This document shows, piece by piece, positions 52,901-64,000 of a DNA stretch of 64,000 nucleotides (position 1 is its first letter; each line of letters opens with the position of its first letter). Source of the DNA: Amblyornis subalaris (Eukaryota; Chordata; Aves; Passeriformes; Ptilonorhynchidae); assembly GCA_018881555.1 (NCBI GenBank), contig JACAXG010000053.1:5569210-5633209 (forward strand), given 5' to 3'. The notes under the pieces were generated by a model that worked only from the letters and a program-made list of their open reading frames with translations, did no database searches and was not told the origin of the DNA. Both the position numbers and the translations under genes were made by a program.

Positions 52901-53658
52901 CTGGCGGTAATGGAAGTTTGTAGAAGGTATGGAAGTTCCTCTTTATGTTGTTTAAATTTTTCTGATTTATCCACTCTACTTGGGTATNCTTTTGTCTAGC
53001 AGCCTTGGTGGTGTTTTATGTGTGTGCTATCACTGGAGATATAATGGGGAGTGTCTCTAATGGGCAGAGCGAGGCGAGTGCCAGTGGTATTTACAATATA
53101 TTTACAATATTGGACAACTTGCAGGTTATCTATTCACCATTAACCTACCTAATGTCCAAGTGTTAAATCAGAAGAGGGCAGTAAAGGAAAATTACATGGG
53201 AGATGTAACAATGGGGAAAATATTATTCCCTAAGGAAAAATAGCAGAGTGAGGAAAAAAACACAAACCCATATGCCTGACTTCATCCACTCTAGGAGTGT
53301 TTACTCTTCCCAGAACTTGAAATAAAAAAGAATGCTTTAACCTCACAAATTCTCATCCCAGGAATAAGAAGTGGGTTTTCAGCAAATAGAAGCTGATAAC
53401 TACACAGAGNAAGAGGTGGGGAGGGAGAAAGATGCCACAAATAAAACAGCTTGTTAATTCAGAGGTGGGTAGAAGTGGATCTCCTGGAACTAAAGGTGGT
53501 GGAGGTTAAGCCAGNGCAAGGAGATGTACATCTACAGANGTCAGTCACTGTGTGAGTGCACTTTCCCAAATATCTTGTACCTTCCAGGAAAATCAATTAA
53601 CAATGCTGTGTTTCGTGGCATTGGTTTGAGATGACATTGTTAACTTGGTTGGGCACTG
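43990..53658. other. Intergenic sequence, no gene recognised
   Basis: AT-rich unique sequence. GC-richer patches near 47.1-47.4, 49.75-49.95 and 51.47-51.79 kb carry no open frame with a recognisable domain. A GGGTATAAATAACC TATA-like word lies near 49907. Frames elsewhere are short and unconvincing. Confidence 0.55.
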
Positions 53659-54762
53659 TGTTGGGTTTGTGTGGCTGGGTTTTGGCAGANGGGAAGCTAC
53701 AGGGGTGGTTTCTGTGAGAAGCTGCTGGAAGCTTCCCCCACGTCCAGCAGAGCCAATCCCAGCCAGCTCCAGGATGGACACGTCGCTGGCCAAGGCTGGG
53801 CCAGTTAGAAATGGTGGTAACACCTCTGAGATAACACATTTAAGAAGGAAAAAAAGGAAGTTACTCTGCAGATGTAATTGTGGCCAGAGAAGAGCAAAGT
53901 GAGAATATGTGANAGCAACAGCCCTGCAGACACCAAGGTCAGTGCAGAAGGATGGGCAGGAGCTGCTCCAGCTGCTGGAGCTGAGATTCCCCTGCAGCCC
54001 CTGGTGAGGACCATGGTGAGGCAGCTGTGCCCCTGCAGCCCATGGAGATCCATGGGGCAGCAGAGATCCACCTGCAGCCCATGGAGGAGCCCCATGCCGG
54101 TGCAGGGGGATGCCTGAGGGGAGGCTGTGACCCCATGAGAGGCCTGTCCTGGAGCAGGGTCCTGGCAGGGACCTGCAGACCTGTGGAGAGGAGAACCCGC
54201 ACTGGAGCAGGTTTCCTGGTAGGACTTGTGAGCCTGTGGGGGACCCANGCTGTAGCAGGCTGTGCCTGAAGGACTGACCCCAAGGAAAAGTGACCCACTT
54301 TGGAGCAATTTGTGGAAAACTGTTGCCTGGACGGGCTCACGTTGGAGAAGTTCATGGAGAACTGTCTCCTGTGGGAGGGACTCCATGGTGCAGCAGGGGA
54401 AAGACTCTTCTCCCTGAGCAGGGGCAGAAACGTGTGATGGACNCACTGTAAACCCCATTCCCATCTCCCTGCACCACTGGGGTGAGGAGGTAGAGCTGGG
54501 AAGGAGGGAANGGCGGGAGGAACTTGGTTTTACGATTTGTTTTTACTTCTCATTATCCTGCTCTGATTATGTTGGTAATAAATTCAATTAGTAAGTTGAG
54601 TCTGTTTTGCCTGTGATGACATTTGGAGAGTGATCTCTCCCNGTCCTTATCTCAACTCATGAACTTTTCACTGTATTTTCCTCTCTCCTGTCCAGCTGAG
54701 TAGGGAAATGACAGAGTGACTTTGGTGAGTGTCTGGCATCCAGCCAGGGTCAACCCACCACA
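53659..54762 (+). mobile_element. Solo LTR of an avian endogenous retrovirus (TguLTR5-like), 1.1 kb
   Basis: The element begins TGTTGGGTTTGTGTGGCTGG and ends GGTCAACCCACCACA, giving the TG...CA ends expected of an LTR. I recognise the opening, the GAGAAGCTGCTGGAAGCTTCC word, the AGCCAATCCCAGCCAGCTCC word and the TAACACATTTAAGAAGG TATA-like region as the TguLTR5 type of songbirds. A poly(A) signal AATAAA lies at 54577-54582, which supports the plus orientation. The middle is GC-rich with repeated CTGCAGCCCATGGAG words. No viral coding sequence flanks it, so it is a solitary LTR. No clear target-site duplication is visible. Confidence 0.85.
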
Positions 54763-55639
54763 GTCCTTTTGATGCTGATGAAACCCAGGATCATGAGGAT
54801 TTTGAGATAAGGATAGTAAATGGGAGAGGCAGTGGATTGAACAATGTTAGAGAGTAGAATGATCACGGGCAAATTTTGTTGTAATTGTGGTGAAAAGTCA
54901 AGGGGTGGTTTTTGTGTAAAATCCCCGCTTTTCTTCTGTGTCGCAATAATGTTATTTTGGTTCTTTTGTGTGGGGAATTTTTTTGTTGTTTTTTTTGTTG
55001 GATTTTTTGATGTAAATGAAGGTTGTGTGATGAATGTGGATTTTAATAATTCTTAAATATATGATTCACAGAGACAAGAGGTGGAAGGGGGGACACCAAG
55101 GAGACAGCAGTGGGACGGTAGGGTCAACCTACCACAGGTACCCAGACCCCTTGTGGTACAGCGATTTTATTACCTTATTTCCCCTGGATGAGGATGCAGG
55201 GAGCCATACCCATCACCCACCAGTCCAAAGAGACAAACTTNGCATTTTTTTTCCCTAGGATACATACCCATGTGAAACTAAAGCCTGTGAAAAATGATGT
55301 GCTTAAAGCACTGTGTATATTTCAATAGCAACTGATTCAAATTCCAAAACAGTTGGTAATTTCTTTTGAAAAATTAAATTGCAATCTAGACAAGAGACTT
55401 ATTTGCTGAGTTACAAATCATATTAAGAGATAATTTTTACAAAACTAAAATGATAGCAATGATTATTATTATTATTAAAATGGCATTGCTGCATCATAAG
55501 GCCTCATAAATGCAGTGCTGCTTGGTTTATAAAAACCTCCATGTAGTTCCCTGTATTCCAACTGAGAAGCATTTGAAACAGACAGATTTTAACTTTCTAT
55601 GATCAAAGTTCCACTTTTTACCACTGGAGTGTGTAATAA

Positions 55640-55690
55640 ATACCAGGTTTTGGGGTGTTTTTTTGGTTTGTTGGTTGTTTTTTTTTCATT
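55640..55690. repeat. T/G-rich low-complexity tract
   Basis: GGTTTTGGGGTG is followed by T runs and GGTTTGTTGGTTG. It is similar in style to the tracts at 6.1 and 24.1 kb. Confidence 0.8.
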
Positions 55691-58600
55691 ACTGTACTTC
55701 TTTCAGCAGCCTAGTGTTGTTCTGACCTTTGTGCCTTGGGGATTGGCCAGATTCATCCTGGTAGGACAGGACAGATTAGTTTGTTCTTCAGAAGGGGGAA
55801 GTTTCTTCTCTGCTGAGTCTCAGGCAAGACCTGAGCTTGGGTACTCAGGTTTGTGGATCCCAGGTTTCTCCTGAAAGGAAAAAAATTCTTGTTTAAAGAA
55901 GTGGAGGCTTTATTCAGGTAACATCTCATTCACATCCTGGCTGCCCTGGCTATATGGCTCCTTAGCTTAATCTCTCATCGTCACCACNAGGGGATCAACT
56001 TTACTCCTGTCTCTGAGTTTGTAGAGCCACGTTGGACTGTTACATGCCTCGTCTTATCTCTGGGGAGAAACTGAAGGAACAAACCTTTTCCAGCACAGCT
56101 TCACTCCCCATGGCACAGGAACCCCTCTGGAAGCACAGCAGCTGCTGCAGTGTCGATAGTTATTGCTTTTTGCAGTGTTAGAAAACAGAACTAGAGTTCC
56201 TGAGCACACTTAACAAGTATTCAAGGTTAGGGAAAGAGCAAGGTTCGGCCTGACCCTGCACACTCTCACTGCCGTGTAACCAGGGACACCAATACCACCA
56301 TATTTTCCCCTAAAACGGCTGGTAGCTTTGGGTCTGGAGCATACAGGAGCTTATAAAGACATGGCTCTTGCTATCCCTGAATTTGCTATTTACTGAGCAT
56401 CACTGGAGCATCACTGGAAGCATCCTGGCAGTTGGCACTTTTAGGTACCCTAATTGCCTTTAGGAGTCATGGATTAACTTGCCTCTTTGTTCTTACACCT
56501 CATTACTAGATCACACACTCCAATGAGAGGCTGCAGTATGTCTCTCTAGGTTGAAAAAAACTAACAGTCCAGTTAAAAGTCTAGGGAACAAGCAGTTCAC
56601 TACTNTTTTAGCTGCCTAAGCAATTATTTATGCTGTAAGAGGTGACAATTACATGCTGCTCCTGAGAATAGTTGCCAATATTCAGTTGTTGGTGCTGCAA
56701 AGGGGCAGGCAGTGATGAACCTGACTGTAAAAGACCCATCAGAAACATTTTCACTGACACAAGATTACCCCAGAGTTCTGATGAAAGTTTTCTTTTCTGG
56801 AAAGAATTTCNCCCATGTATTGTTAAATTGAATGTTCTTAAGCTTGTATTGTGTNGTGCTGAATGTTGAAGCTAAATACTGAGTGTAATCCAATTTTGTT
56901 CTGTAAGTTGCAGTTTAGTGTTTGAAGATGAGTTGCTGTAGCTCATCTGAATAATGGTTTTGTTCTTAGGAGAGCTAACAGCAGTGCTGTCCCAAAGCAC
57001 CAAATTAAGAAGCAGGAGAGCATGTAGGAGTTTAATTTGTAAGCTTATGATGGGGCACAAAACCAGCTCATCTGTTAGGAACACGCAGATGAAAGACGAA
57101 ACTGGTGGATCTAATAATCGTGTTCAACAGCAAAATGTTTGGGGAGTCTAATAGTTGGAAAATTACAGAAATCTCTCCAGGTTTCCATGAAACCAAAGCT
57201 GCTTTGGAGAAGGAAAATATTTCTTAGTATATTCTGCAAAAAGGAAAGGATATTGCAATTATGATTAACAGCTAAACTTTTAGAGGGAACTAGTAAGCTA
57301 GGTTAATTTTAATTTTTCAGATAGTAATGATTATTTCTATCTAGCTCAATAGAAGGTAGTTGCAAAAATGTAAAAAAATTCCATTCTTATGCCTTATTGA
57401 GACAAATAAAGATAGTTTATATAACAGGTTAATTTGACAAAAAGTACTGATTGAGCTAAATGTACTAGATTTTGATTAGCTTCAGTTACCATATTAGAGT
57501 TGAAATTCCTTCTTTTCTTCAAGACTACTCTCCCACATGAAGGATCATGGCCTCTCATGTGTGGCTTCAGCCTTCTGTACTCATCTGTTGCCAAAGCTTT
57601 ATGTTTTGTTAATGGTAGAACACTTCGGGGTTGTCATGGCCTCCAAATGTCTTCTAGTCATCTTTTACAAAAGTAGCTTTGGAATATTGTGCTGTGTTTG
57701 TTCATTTCTTAAAAGGAAGCTGTATTAATTTTTTTTTCACGACTACAATGTGTGAACAAACCTTTAAAGAGATGATGGGTGTCCTGTGTCTCCTAAGCCT
57801 TTCCACCAGTGTCCCTCCAGCAGAGTGCACAGGGGCATGAGGAATTTCCTGTCCATCCATTGGTAGAGGTGCAGGTGACCTGTATGAGCACACCCTGCTG
57901 TCTTCCACATCCTCTCCCTTTCCTTTCCANGTTTTTGGCTGCAGACCTGTAACTCTGGTAATCTTGTTTCTGTTCCCTACCAATTCCTACTCCAGTTAGC
58001 TGAGACAAGAAGTGCTCAGCCTGTCAGATGAACAGACACTTTCTGTCAATTCTGCTGCCTGTCATGAACTTGTTTCTCGTCATGAGAATGGTGTGGAACA
58101 CTGTTCTTGAAAGATTTGGTGCAGTTTATCCCCGTGTAATTTTGTGGCAAAGTGTCACACNTTCCTTTATCTCACAAAGTTTCCAGGTGAGATGAAGAGT
58201 TTTNAAATGTGATGCAAGAGTCAAACATCTCTGAAGTTTGGGAAGCATCAAGGCTCCCTCTGCCCCCAACCTCCGGCTGGCAGCGTCTTGTTACAATACA
58301 GGCAGCCTTCTAAATATAGCCATGGCTAATTGCTTCCTGGATCTGCAAGAAATCTTTAACATTGGGAAATTCACTCGTGTTGCTTTACAGCTCTGTCCAG
58401 CTGGCAGCACCTTCTCTTGAACCACAACGACAGCAGGTAATTGTAACAGAGCAGTCCCTGTCAAAACAAGGAAGATCTACTGTGCCACTGGATAATGAAA
58501 TGGAACAACTCATGCAAGCAATAAAGAGAAAGCACTGCTGGAAAGATGGAAAGTCGTAGTCAGACCTTTTAAGACTGTAAAAACAGTACAGTGAGAGAGT

Positions 58601-59414
58601 GAGCTGTTGAGTGTATCACTGCTCAACACCCCAGCACAACAGGAGAACTGTGCTCCCAAGCAGCATCTGTGGATGCTTTGTGTCAGGAATGCTGGCTGAG
58701 CAACTGTGGTGATCATTCCCAGCACCATTAGCACTTCCCATATCAAATCCCATAGTGGAAACTCCCCTATTCATGCACACTGGCAGTTTCTGAGACCAGC
58801 CCATGCCAAACAATTTAGAAAGCAGCGATGAAATGCACTGTGTGTAGTCTTCCTAAATCCTAACAGTCAAGAGAGTTTTTGCTGTTTTCTTTGCATTGGT
58901 GTTTTTCAATGCTTATGCGTGATTTGTCTCTTTTACTCTTTTCTCTCAGGTTATACAAACTTCTACCCTCTTTTGGGATTACTTTGTTTGGTTGGGCGTA
59001 GCAATTTGAGCCCCACCAGTAACTATGCCTCACGTGCAAGTCTGTGTTAATGTGTTTGTTTTCTATTTTACTGACGCTGTCCTAGTGCTGTGAAAGAGTG
59101 AATGAGGAACATGGATCTACCTGCTGTACATGAATCATTATTTTATATTTAATGCTTTAATACTTTTGTAATAGTGCCCAACTAGCACAGTGAAGTCAGT
59201 GCTCCTGCAGCACAGCTGGAAGGATGCTCCAGCCAGTCTCAGATTGACTCTCACAGCTGCTGCTGCACTCGGTGGCATCAGCTCCGAGCATGGTCGGGGC
59301 TGCACAGAGCCAGATCTGCACTGCTGCACCTCCAGGAGCAATTCCAGCTCCCTCAGTCACGGGCAGCAGTGGGGCTACACCTTGATCTTCCCAGTGCTTC
59401 CCCCCCTGCAGCGG

Positions 59415-59471
59415 ATTTGTCACCTAATTCGGTGACAAATTCACCTAATTCGTTTATTTGTCACCTAATTC
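59415..59471. repeat. Perfect 10-bp inverted repeat plus CACCTAATTC direct repeats
   Basis: ATTTGTCACC (59415-59424) and GGTGACAAAT (59431-59440) are exact reverse complements separated by TAATTC. CACCTAATTC itself occurs three times, at 59421, 59442 and 59462. The cluster may come from local replication slippage or template switching. Confidence 0.85.
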
Positions 59472-62159
59472 AGTGCTCGTTTATTAGCAGCTGCCTTTCT
59501 TTCTGGGAGCATGTTTGCCGTATGTTTATGTACACTTCTTTTTTCAAAGAACATGCAAAGACTCCTTGGGTGTTCTAGAAATACCACAGATAAAGTATAA
59601 AGATACATATACATGGGTAGGAAGGACTATCCTTTCACTTCATCACTCTCAGTACTTTTTCCCTCTAGTAAACCACAGTGGTTTTTTTTCAAAAGGAGCT
59701 TCCAGTGGCAATAGACACATCCTGAGGATCACAGCAGGAGCAGATGACTGTGACATTCCGAGAGGGAAGAGGTGAAGGCTGCCCAGTTCCTCGCCCTCTG
59801 AGCTGTCTTGTCCTTGCTCCCCCTGGAGTTTCTATTTTTATTTCTGCTCCTGGGACTGAGAAGAAAAGCCAAGGGTTATGTCTCTCTTTTCGCAGTTGCA
59901 CAATAACATTTCCAATAGGGTCCTCCTGTGGATTGAACTTTTATCTGAGATTTAGTGTCAGAGGCATTTTATATTATATGATTTGCTATGTAATGAAAAA
60001 AAACTATGCTATGAAAACTATGTAATGAAAAAAAAAACTATGCTAGTTTTTACTGTTAATTGCTTTTTCAGCTTCTTGGCATTTGGGAGTCAGAAAGTAC
60101 CAGAAGAAGCAAAAAAAAGGAGAAAAACCTCTTATTTTTCTGAGGGCAACAAGCTAACTTTTATTTAAAAGTTCATGCTATATATACGTATTCTCCTGTG
60201 TTGAGCTCAGGCAGCCTACATTTATTACTGAGACAGTGTCACCACTAAAATCTTTACAGTTTTGCCTTTGAGAGAACACAAGATTACCATACTGTTCCTT
60301 AGGTCTTTTCTTTCCTTAACTGAGGGAATGCTTTCCTCACATTAATTACCTGGAAAAGCATTTATATAGATTTTAAATGTTGACAACTGTAATGTTTACA
60401 ATGTTTGCATATGATTAATTGCACTTTGGCAATGTGTATAGAATGGATACGAGCTATAGTCAATAATATTTCACTCTTTGAAGCACGTTTCACAAAAATA
60501 GTTGCTTTCTGTATTTGTGTGTTGGTCTAATGAAGGGAACAATCTCAAAGCATAGGGCAAGGTCAAACAAAACGCCTTCAGCTGTGTCTGGGAGACAGCA
60601 CTGGAGGAAATAATTTGAATTGCTCCATTCTCCTTGGGTGAGAGTGGATATGGAGTCTGTCTGTCTGTCCCTTGCTCTCTTCATTCCAAATCCCTGCTCC
60701 CTTTCTCCACACTGTCTCTCATTGCTCCCTCTCTCCTGCTGACATGTGTTATGTGGCTCTGTTGGGTGCAGTAAGAGGGATGATGTTTGCATTTATGTAC
60801 ATATATACAAACTATAAATTGGGCAAAGGGTGCTTTTACCTGCCATCACTTGCAAGTTTTAGTCTGCTCNTGGTAGCTGTTTTCAGATGGCACAAGAACA
60901 TGGTTTAAAGGCATAATTTTTCTTCTTCTTTCTCTAGCACTTCATGTAATTCAATAAAGCTGGAAGTTTGTTTTCATTTAGTGTCAGAAAGTGCTTTATT
61001 TTAAAATGAATCTAACTCAGACTTTGAGGAGTCTCCAATGGCAGCTCCCTGGAGCGGAAGCACATTTTGGAGAATGTTTGCAGAGTGTTGGGCCGGTAGC
61101 TGTGTGCCCTCAGCACTCAGAGATTAAATGCCTACATGGCCTTTTGGTTGCTGCAGCATTATTGATGTGGAATGTGGTGAAAAAACCTGTCAGAAATGTG
61201 CAGAGCAAAGGTTGCTAGAAAAACACTGCTTTCTTCCTGTGCGACTTGTGTATTTGCTTAGAGATGCTTTTGCAAGTACCTTTTAATGAGAAGAAAACAC
61301 AACAATTAGATGAACCAGTCATCTGACAGGCTGGCAGTGTGGACAGTCAAATGTTAATATAATTTAGATACAGGCTATAAATGCCTGGCAACAGTGAGTT
61401 TAGATTGACAGCGTGCATTAATTTGCCTGCAGTCTTTTCTGTGCGAGTTCCTTCTACATAGTATCAGAGATTGACACCATGTAACCTTTCTCATGGTTGC
61501 AGCAGTCAATATCCTCCCGTTAAAATCAAGAATTCCTAAAAAAAATAAGGAGGAAAGAAAGCTTTGGAGCGCACAGGAGTTTCTACCTGTCAAAAAGGCT
61601 TCATGCAAACCATTTCATGCGCCGGAAAAGGATGTCACAAATCAGTCCCATCGTCCGCGCGGTTGAAGCAGCCGGCTCATCACTGAGCTGTGGGAATGGG
61701 GAAGAAAGAGGGGACAGGCACCATGAGCAGGCTGCAGCAGCACTGCCATGTGCTGCTTCNTTTTCCTTGCCTGCTTTATGCATCTCAAGTGAAGAACTCG
61801 AGTTCAGGCCCTTCCTGGGTTTGCAACCTGGTACAACTTTCTTGGGAGTGCAGCAGTGTCAGGCACCACGAGCGCTCTCTCTTCAAGGTGCAAGTCACAA
61901 ACCATGAGGTGTTTTCCCAGCCTTCCACAAGGCACCAGGAACTGACATTCTGGAATGAGCCTACGTTCAAGAATGCACTTTTCCAGTCGAACTGCTAANT
62001 GAATATGCTCTGGCTGATGCACCCTCCAGGTTCACGTGCAAAACACAAAGTGATTATTTCAGACAGGAGGAAAAAGAAAAAGAAAGGAGGGAGAAAAAGG
62101 AGAAACAATTTAATCTAAAAGTTAAAAAAGAAAGCTTGTAGATACATGGAACTAAATAT

Positions 62160-62397
62160 GCATCAGGGAACTTCAGATTGGACGTTAGGAGAGGGTGGTT
62201 GGTCACTGGAACAGGCTCCCCAGGGAAATGGTCATTGCACCAAGCCTGTCAGAGTATCGGAGTGCAAGGAGCATCTGGACAATATCCTGAGTCATATGGT
62301 TTAATTCTGGGTAGCTCTGCAAGGAGCAGGAAGATTGACCTGGTGATGCTTATGGGTCCCTTCCAACCTGAGGTATTCTGTGGTTCTACGAAGTGGT
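62160..62397 (+). mobile_element. CR1 LINE 3' end, sense on plus strand
   Basis: From about TCAGATTGGACGTTAGGAGA the sequence reads as CR1 sense: GGTCACTGGAACAGGCTCCCCAGGGAA, then a GTATCGGAGTGCAAGGAGCATCTGGACAAT stretch, then TGATGCTTATGGGTCCCTTCCAACCTGAGGTATTCTGTGGTTCTACG. The last part keeps the ATTCTGTG-type terminal octamers of CR1. It is noncoding. A purine-rich stretch lies just before it. Confidence 0.93.
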
Positions 62398-64000
62398 GAG
62401 CTCTGATGCAGAATCAGTGACCCAGCACAGTTTGGTCCATTTTCTGAAAACAGAATTATCAAATCTTCTCTAGTTTCACCCATTCACTAGAGATGAAGAA
62501 ATCCAGCTGTTTATTTAAATAAGNGAACAATAATCCATATATATGAGATATGGATTAACATATTGACAGAGGTGAGGACAGGTTACATTCTTGTTCTCCT
62601 GCATGTGTTAATATTTATATTGTCATCCATTTGTACCTTATTCTTTCGGATGCTGGAATAGCCACTTAAGTCCCATGCCATCTATTTTGTTCTGTAATTA
62701 GATGACAATCTTGTTTGTAAAAGTACCAGTGTCTTCACATAAACTTGCAAACATATTGGTTGCCTTTGTAGAGAAATAAAACCTTTATAGGAATATTTAC
62801 AGGGACCAGAGGNGCTGTGAGTAGCAAACCAAATTCCTGATTTTCAATTCAGACTTAACAATTGGAAGTATACTTTGGCATTGTTCACCCAAGTCAAGCT
62901 AATATTTTTACTAAAATATCTTTGCTAAAGATATGAAAAAGGTACATTTGTGAATCACTGGATTGCTAGGTAAGATATGAAGGTGAAAGGAAATAAAGTN
63001 CTATTTGATGGAGGGAAATTAAAAAACCTCCCTAACAATAGAAGTGGCTTAGTTGTAGCTTCTGCTCATGTCACAAAAAACAATGGGTTGACATNGTTGG
63101 CTGCTGTTTTAAGAAAAGCAGAGGGCAAAACTGTTTTCANTTTTACCAGCAACCCCAATCAGCCCTGGCTTGTCTGGATCCAGTCACAAGAGGGAAATAC
63201 CCTTTCATTTCAATGATTTCCAAAGTACTGAGAACCCCTGAGCAGTTAACAGAGACTGTACAGGGGAACTACGTGGTGGATGCTATATTCTATTGAGTGC
63301 TTTCTAAAATGAAATCTGAAAGACTTTTCTGCTCTGAATTGCACTGATACTTTGCAAGTTGTCCCCATTAGTCACTTGGTGTCAAGAGAAGTCCACAGCT
63401 CACACCACTGCCAGGAAGCTGACCAGATAGTACAAATAAGAAATTTCTCCTTCTTACAATTCGAAGACAAAAAAGGGAGGCTTGGGAGCTGTGTGTTTGG
63501 TGAGATGTGAAAACACAAGTTTGCTGAAGCCAGAAGCTGTATAAGCAATGAAGTTAATTCACTTAATCTCAAGTGTTCTGTTTTCTCAATTTGTGTGTCT
63601 GCTGTGACCTATCATTATACCCAGTGAAGATGCTTGGTTGGACTGTCTTCTGCTCCTCTGTCTGTCTTCTGCTCCACTGCTGTCACAGACCATTTCCAGG
63701 GACAAGAGCAGGGGTTTTTTCACCAGGCTAATCTGAGGGGAGTGTTGGATTCAACTCGTGTTTCACTCAGCATTGCCAAGCAGCGTTTGGGTGCTGAGTG
63801 AGGCTGAGATGTCCCAGGAGTGGGATATGAGGATCTCTATTAATACCAGAGAAACTGGATACTGAGCACTCCAGAACCAGGTGATATTTTGTCCTGTCTA
63901 TAAGCAGGACATGCCTTGAAGACAGGGAAACTGAAGGACTCTCCCTCATNCTTGTAAGGCAAAATCAGATCTTGATCAATTGCATTAGATGCAAAGTTTA
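62398..64000. other. Intergenic sequence, no gene recognised
   Basis: Unique sequence with short frames only. A 19-20-bp imperfect tandem repeat of CTGTCTTCTGCTCC lies near 63644-63680. Confidence 0.5.

Larger units (their letters stand above)
54763..62159. other. Intergenic sequence, no gene recognised
   Basis: Contains the T/G tract near 55.65 kb, a short ATT run near 55463-55477, the inverted/direct repeat cluster at 59415-59471, a small tandem AACTATG repeat near 59985-60040, and a polypurine tract near 62060-62110, but no supportable exon. An AATAAA word at 60953-60958 follows a strong pyrimidine-tract-AG, yet no transcript can be assembled. Confidence 0.5.

Noticed and set aside
53805..54464. 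Minus-strand frame of 219 codons
   Set aside because: It lies entirely inside the solo LTR on the antisense strand and reflects its GC-rich internal repetition.
54844..55056. Cys-rich frame beside the solo LTR resembling a Gag zinc knuckle
   Set aside because: A Cys-x2-Cys pair is followed by a Gly, but the required His and correctly spaced last Cys are missing, and no other viral coding sequence is present.
58391..58436. 46-bp exon-like stretch between TTGCTTTACAG and GTAATT
   Set aside because: The splice-like ends are plausible but the translation matches nothing I know and no partner exon was found; such pairs are expected by chance in 64 kb.
1..64000. CRISPR arrays, operons, phage or other prokaryotic systems
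   Set aside because: The window is vertebrate DNA with spliced-gene structure, CR1 retroposons and a CpG island; no regularly spaced repeat array is present.

Overview
This window is vertebrate nuclear DNA, most likely from a bird and probably a passerine or close relative. It contains many CR1 LINE tails, which are the dominant avian retroposon, and two solo LTRs of kinds I recognise from songbird genomes. The base composition is AT-rich apart from one sharp CpG island. Single N characters are scattered throughout (17 in the first 10 kb), which looks more like masked ambiguity calls than scaffold gaps.

Only one protein-coding exon can be supported: coding exon 1 of CASK (calcium/calmodulin-dependent serine protein kinase, a MAGUK scaffold) on the minus strand at 32192-32250. 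It encodes MADDDVLFEDVYELCEVIG plus two bases of the next codon and ends at a canonical GT donor. Everything from 32191 down to position 1 is therefore the first part of CASK intron 1, and exon 2 lies beyond the left edge. The intron holds CR1 copies (about 1490, 2030, 10860, 11610, 26500 and 28000), an antisense solo LTR (4036-4552), a TAA microsatellite (6899-6950) and simple T/G- or A-rich tracts.

The CASK promoter is a CpG island of about 1.3 kb (31980-33260). Inside it are a tandemly duplicated segment carrying two perfect TGACGTCA cyclic-AMP response elements, a perfect NRF1-type site, a 13-bp triplicate repeat with TCGCGA cores, a five-fold TATCGC repeat, a short upstream ORF, and a (CCCTG)7 tract just inside the intron that is G-quadruplex-prone on the CASK RNA strand.

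From 33.3 kb to 64 kb I see no recognisable exon. This is intergenic sequence upstream of CASK, which matches the gene-poor CASK-to-MAOA interval known from other amniotes. It carries an old plus-strand CR1 (37640-38345), two CR1 pieces sharing a 121-bp near-identical block (41261-41381 and 43869-43989), a plus-strand solo LTR (53659-54762), another CR1 (62160-62397) and some small inverted and tandem repeats. Sampled lines suggest a strand-composition switch at the CpG island, which could reflect divergent transcription.

The other open reading frames are short, or are side products of GC-rich or repeat sequence. I found no undescribed multi-gene system here; the most informative region is the CASK promoter.
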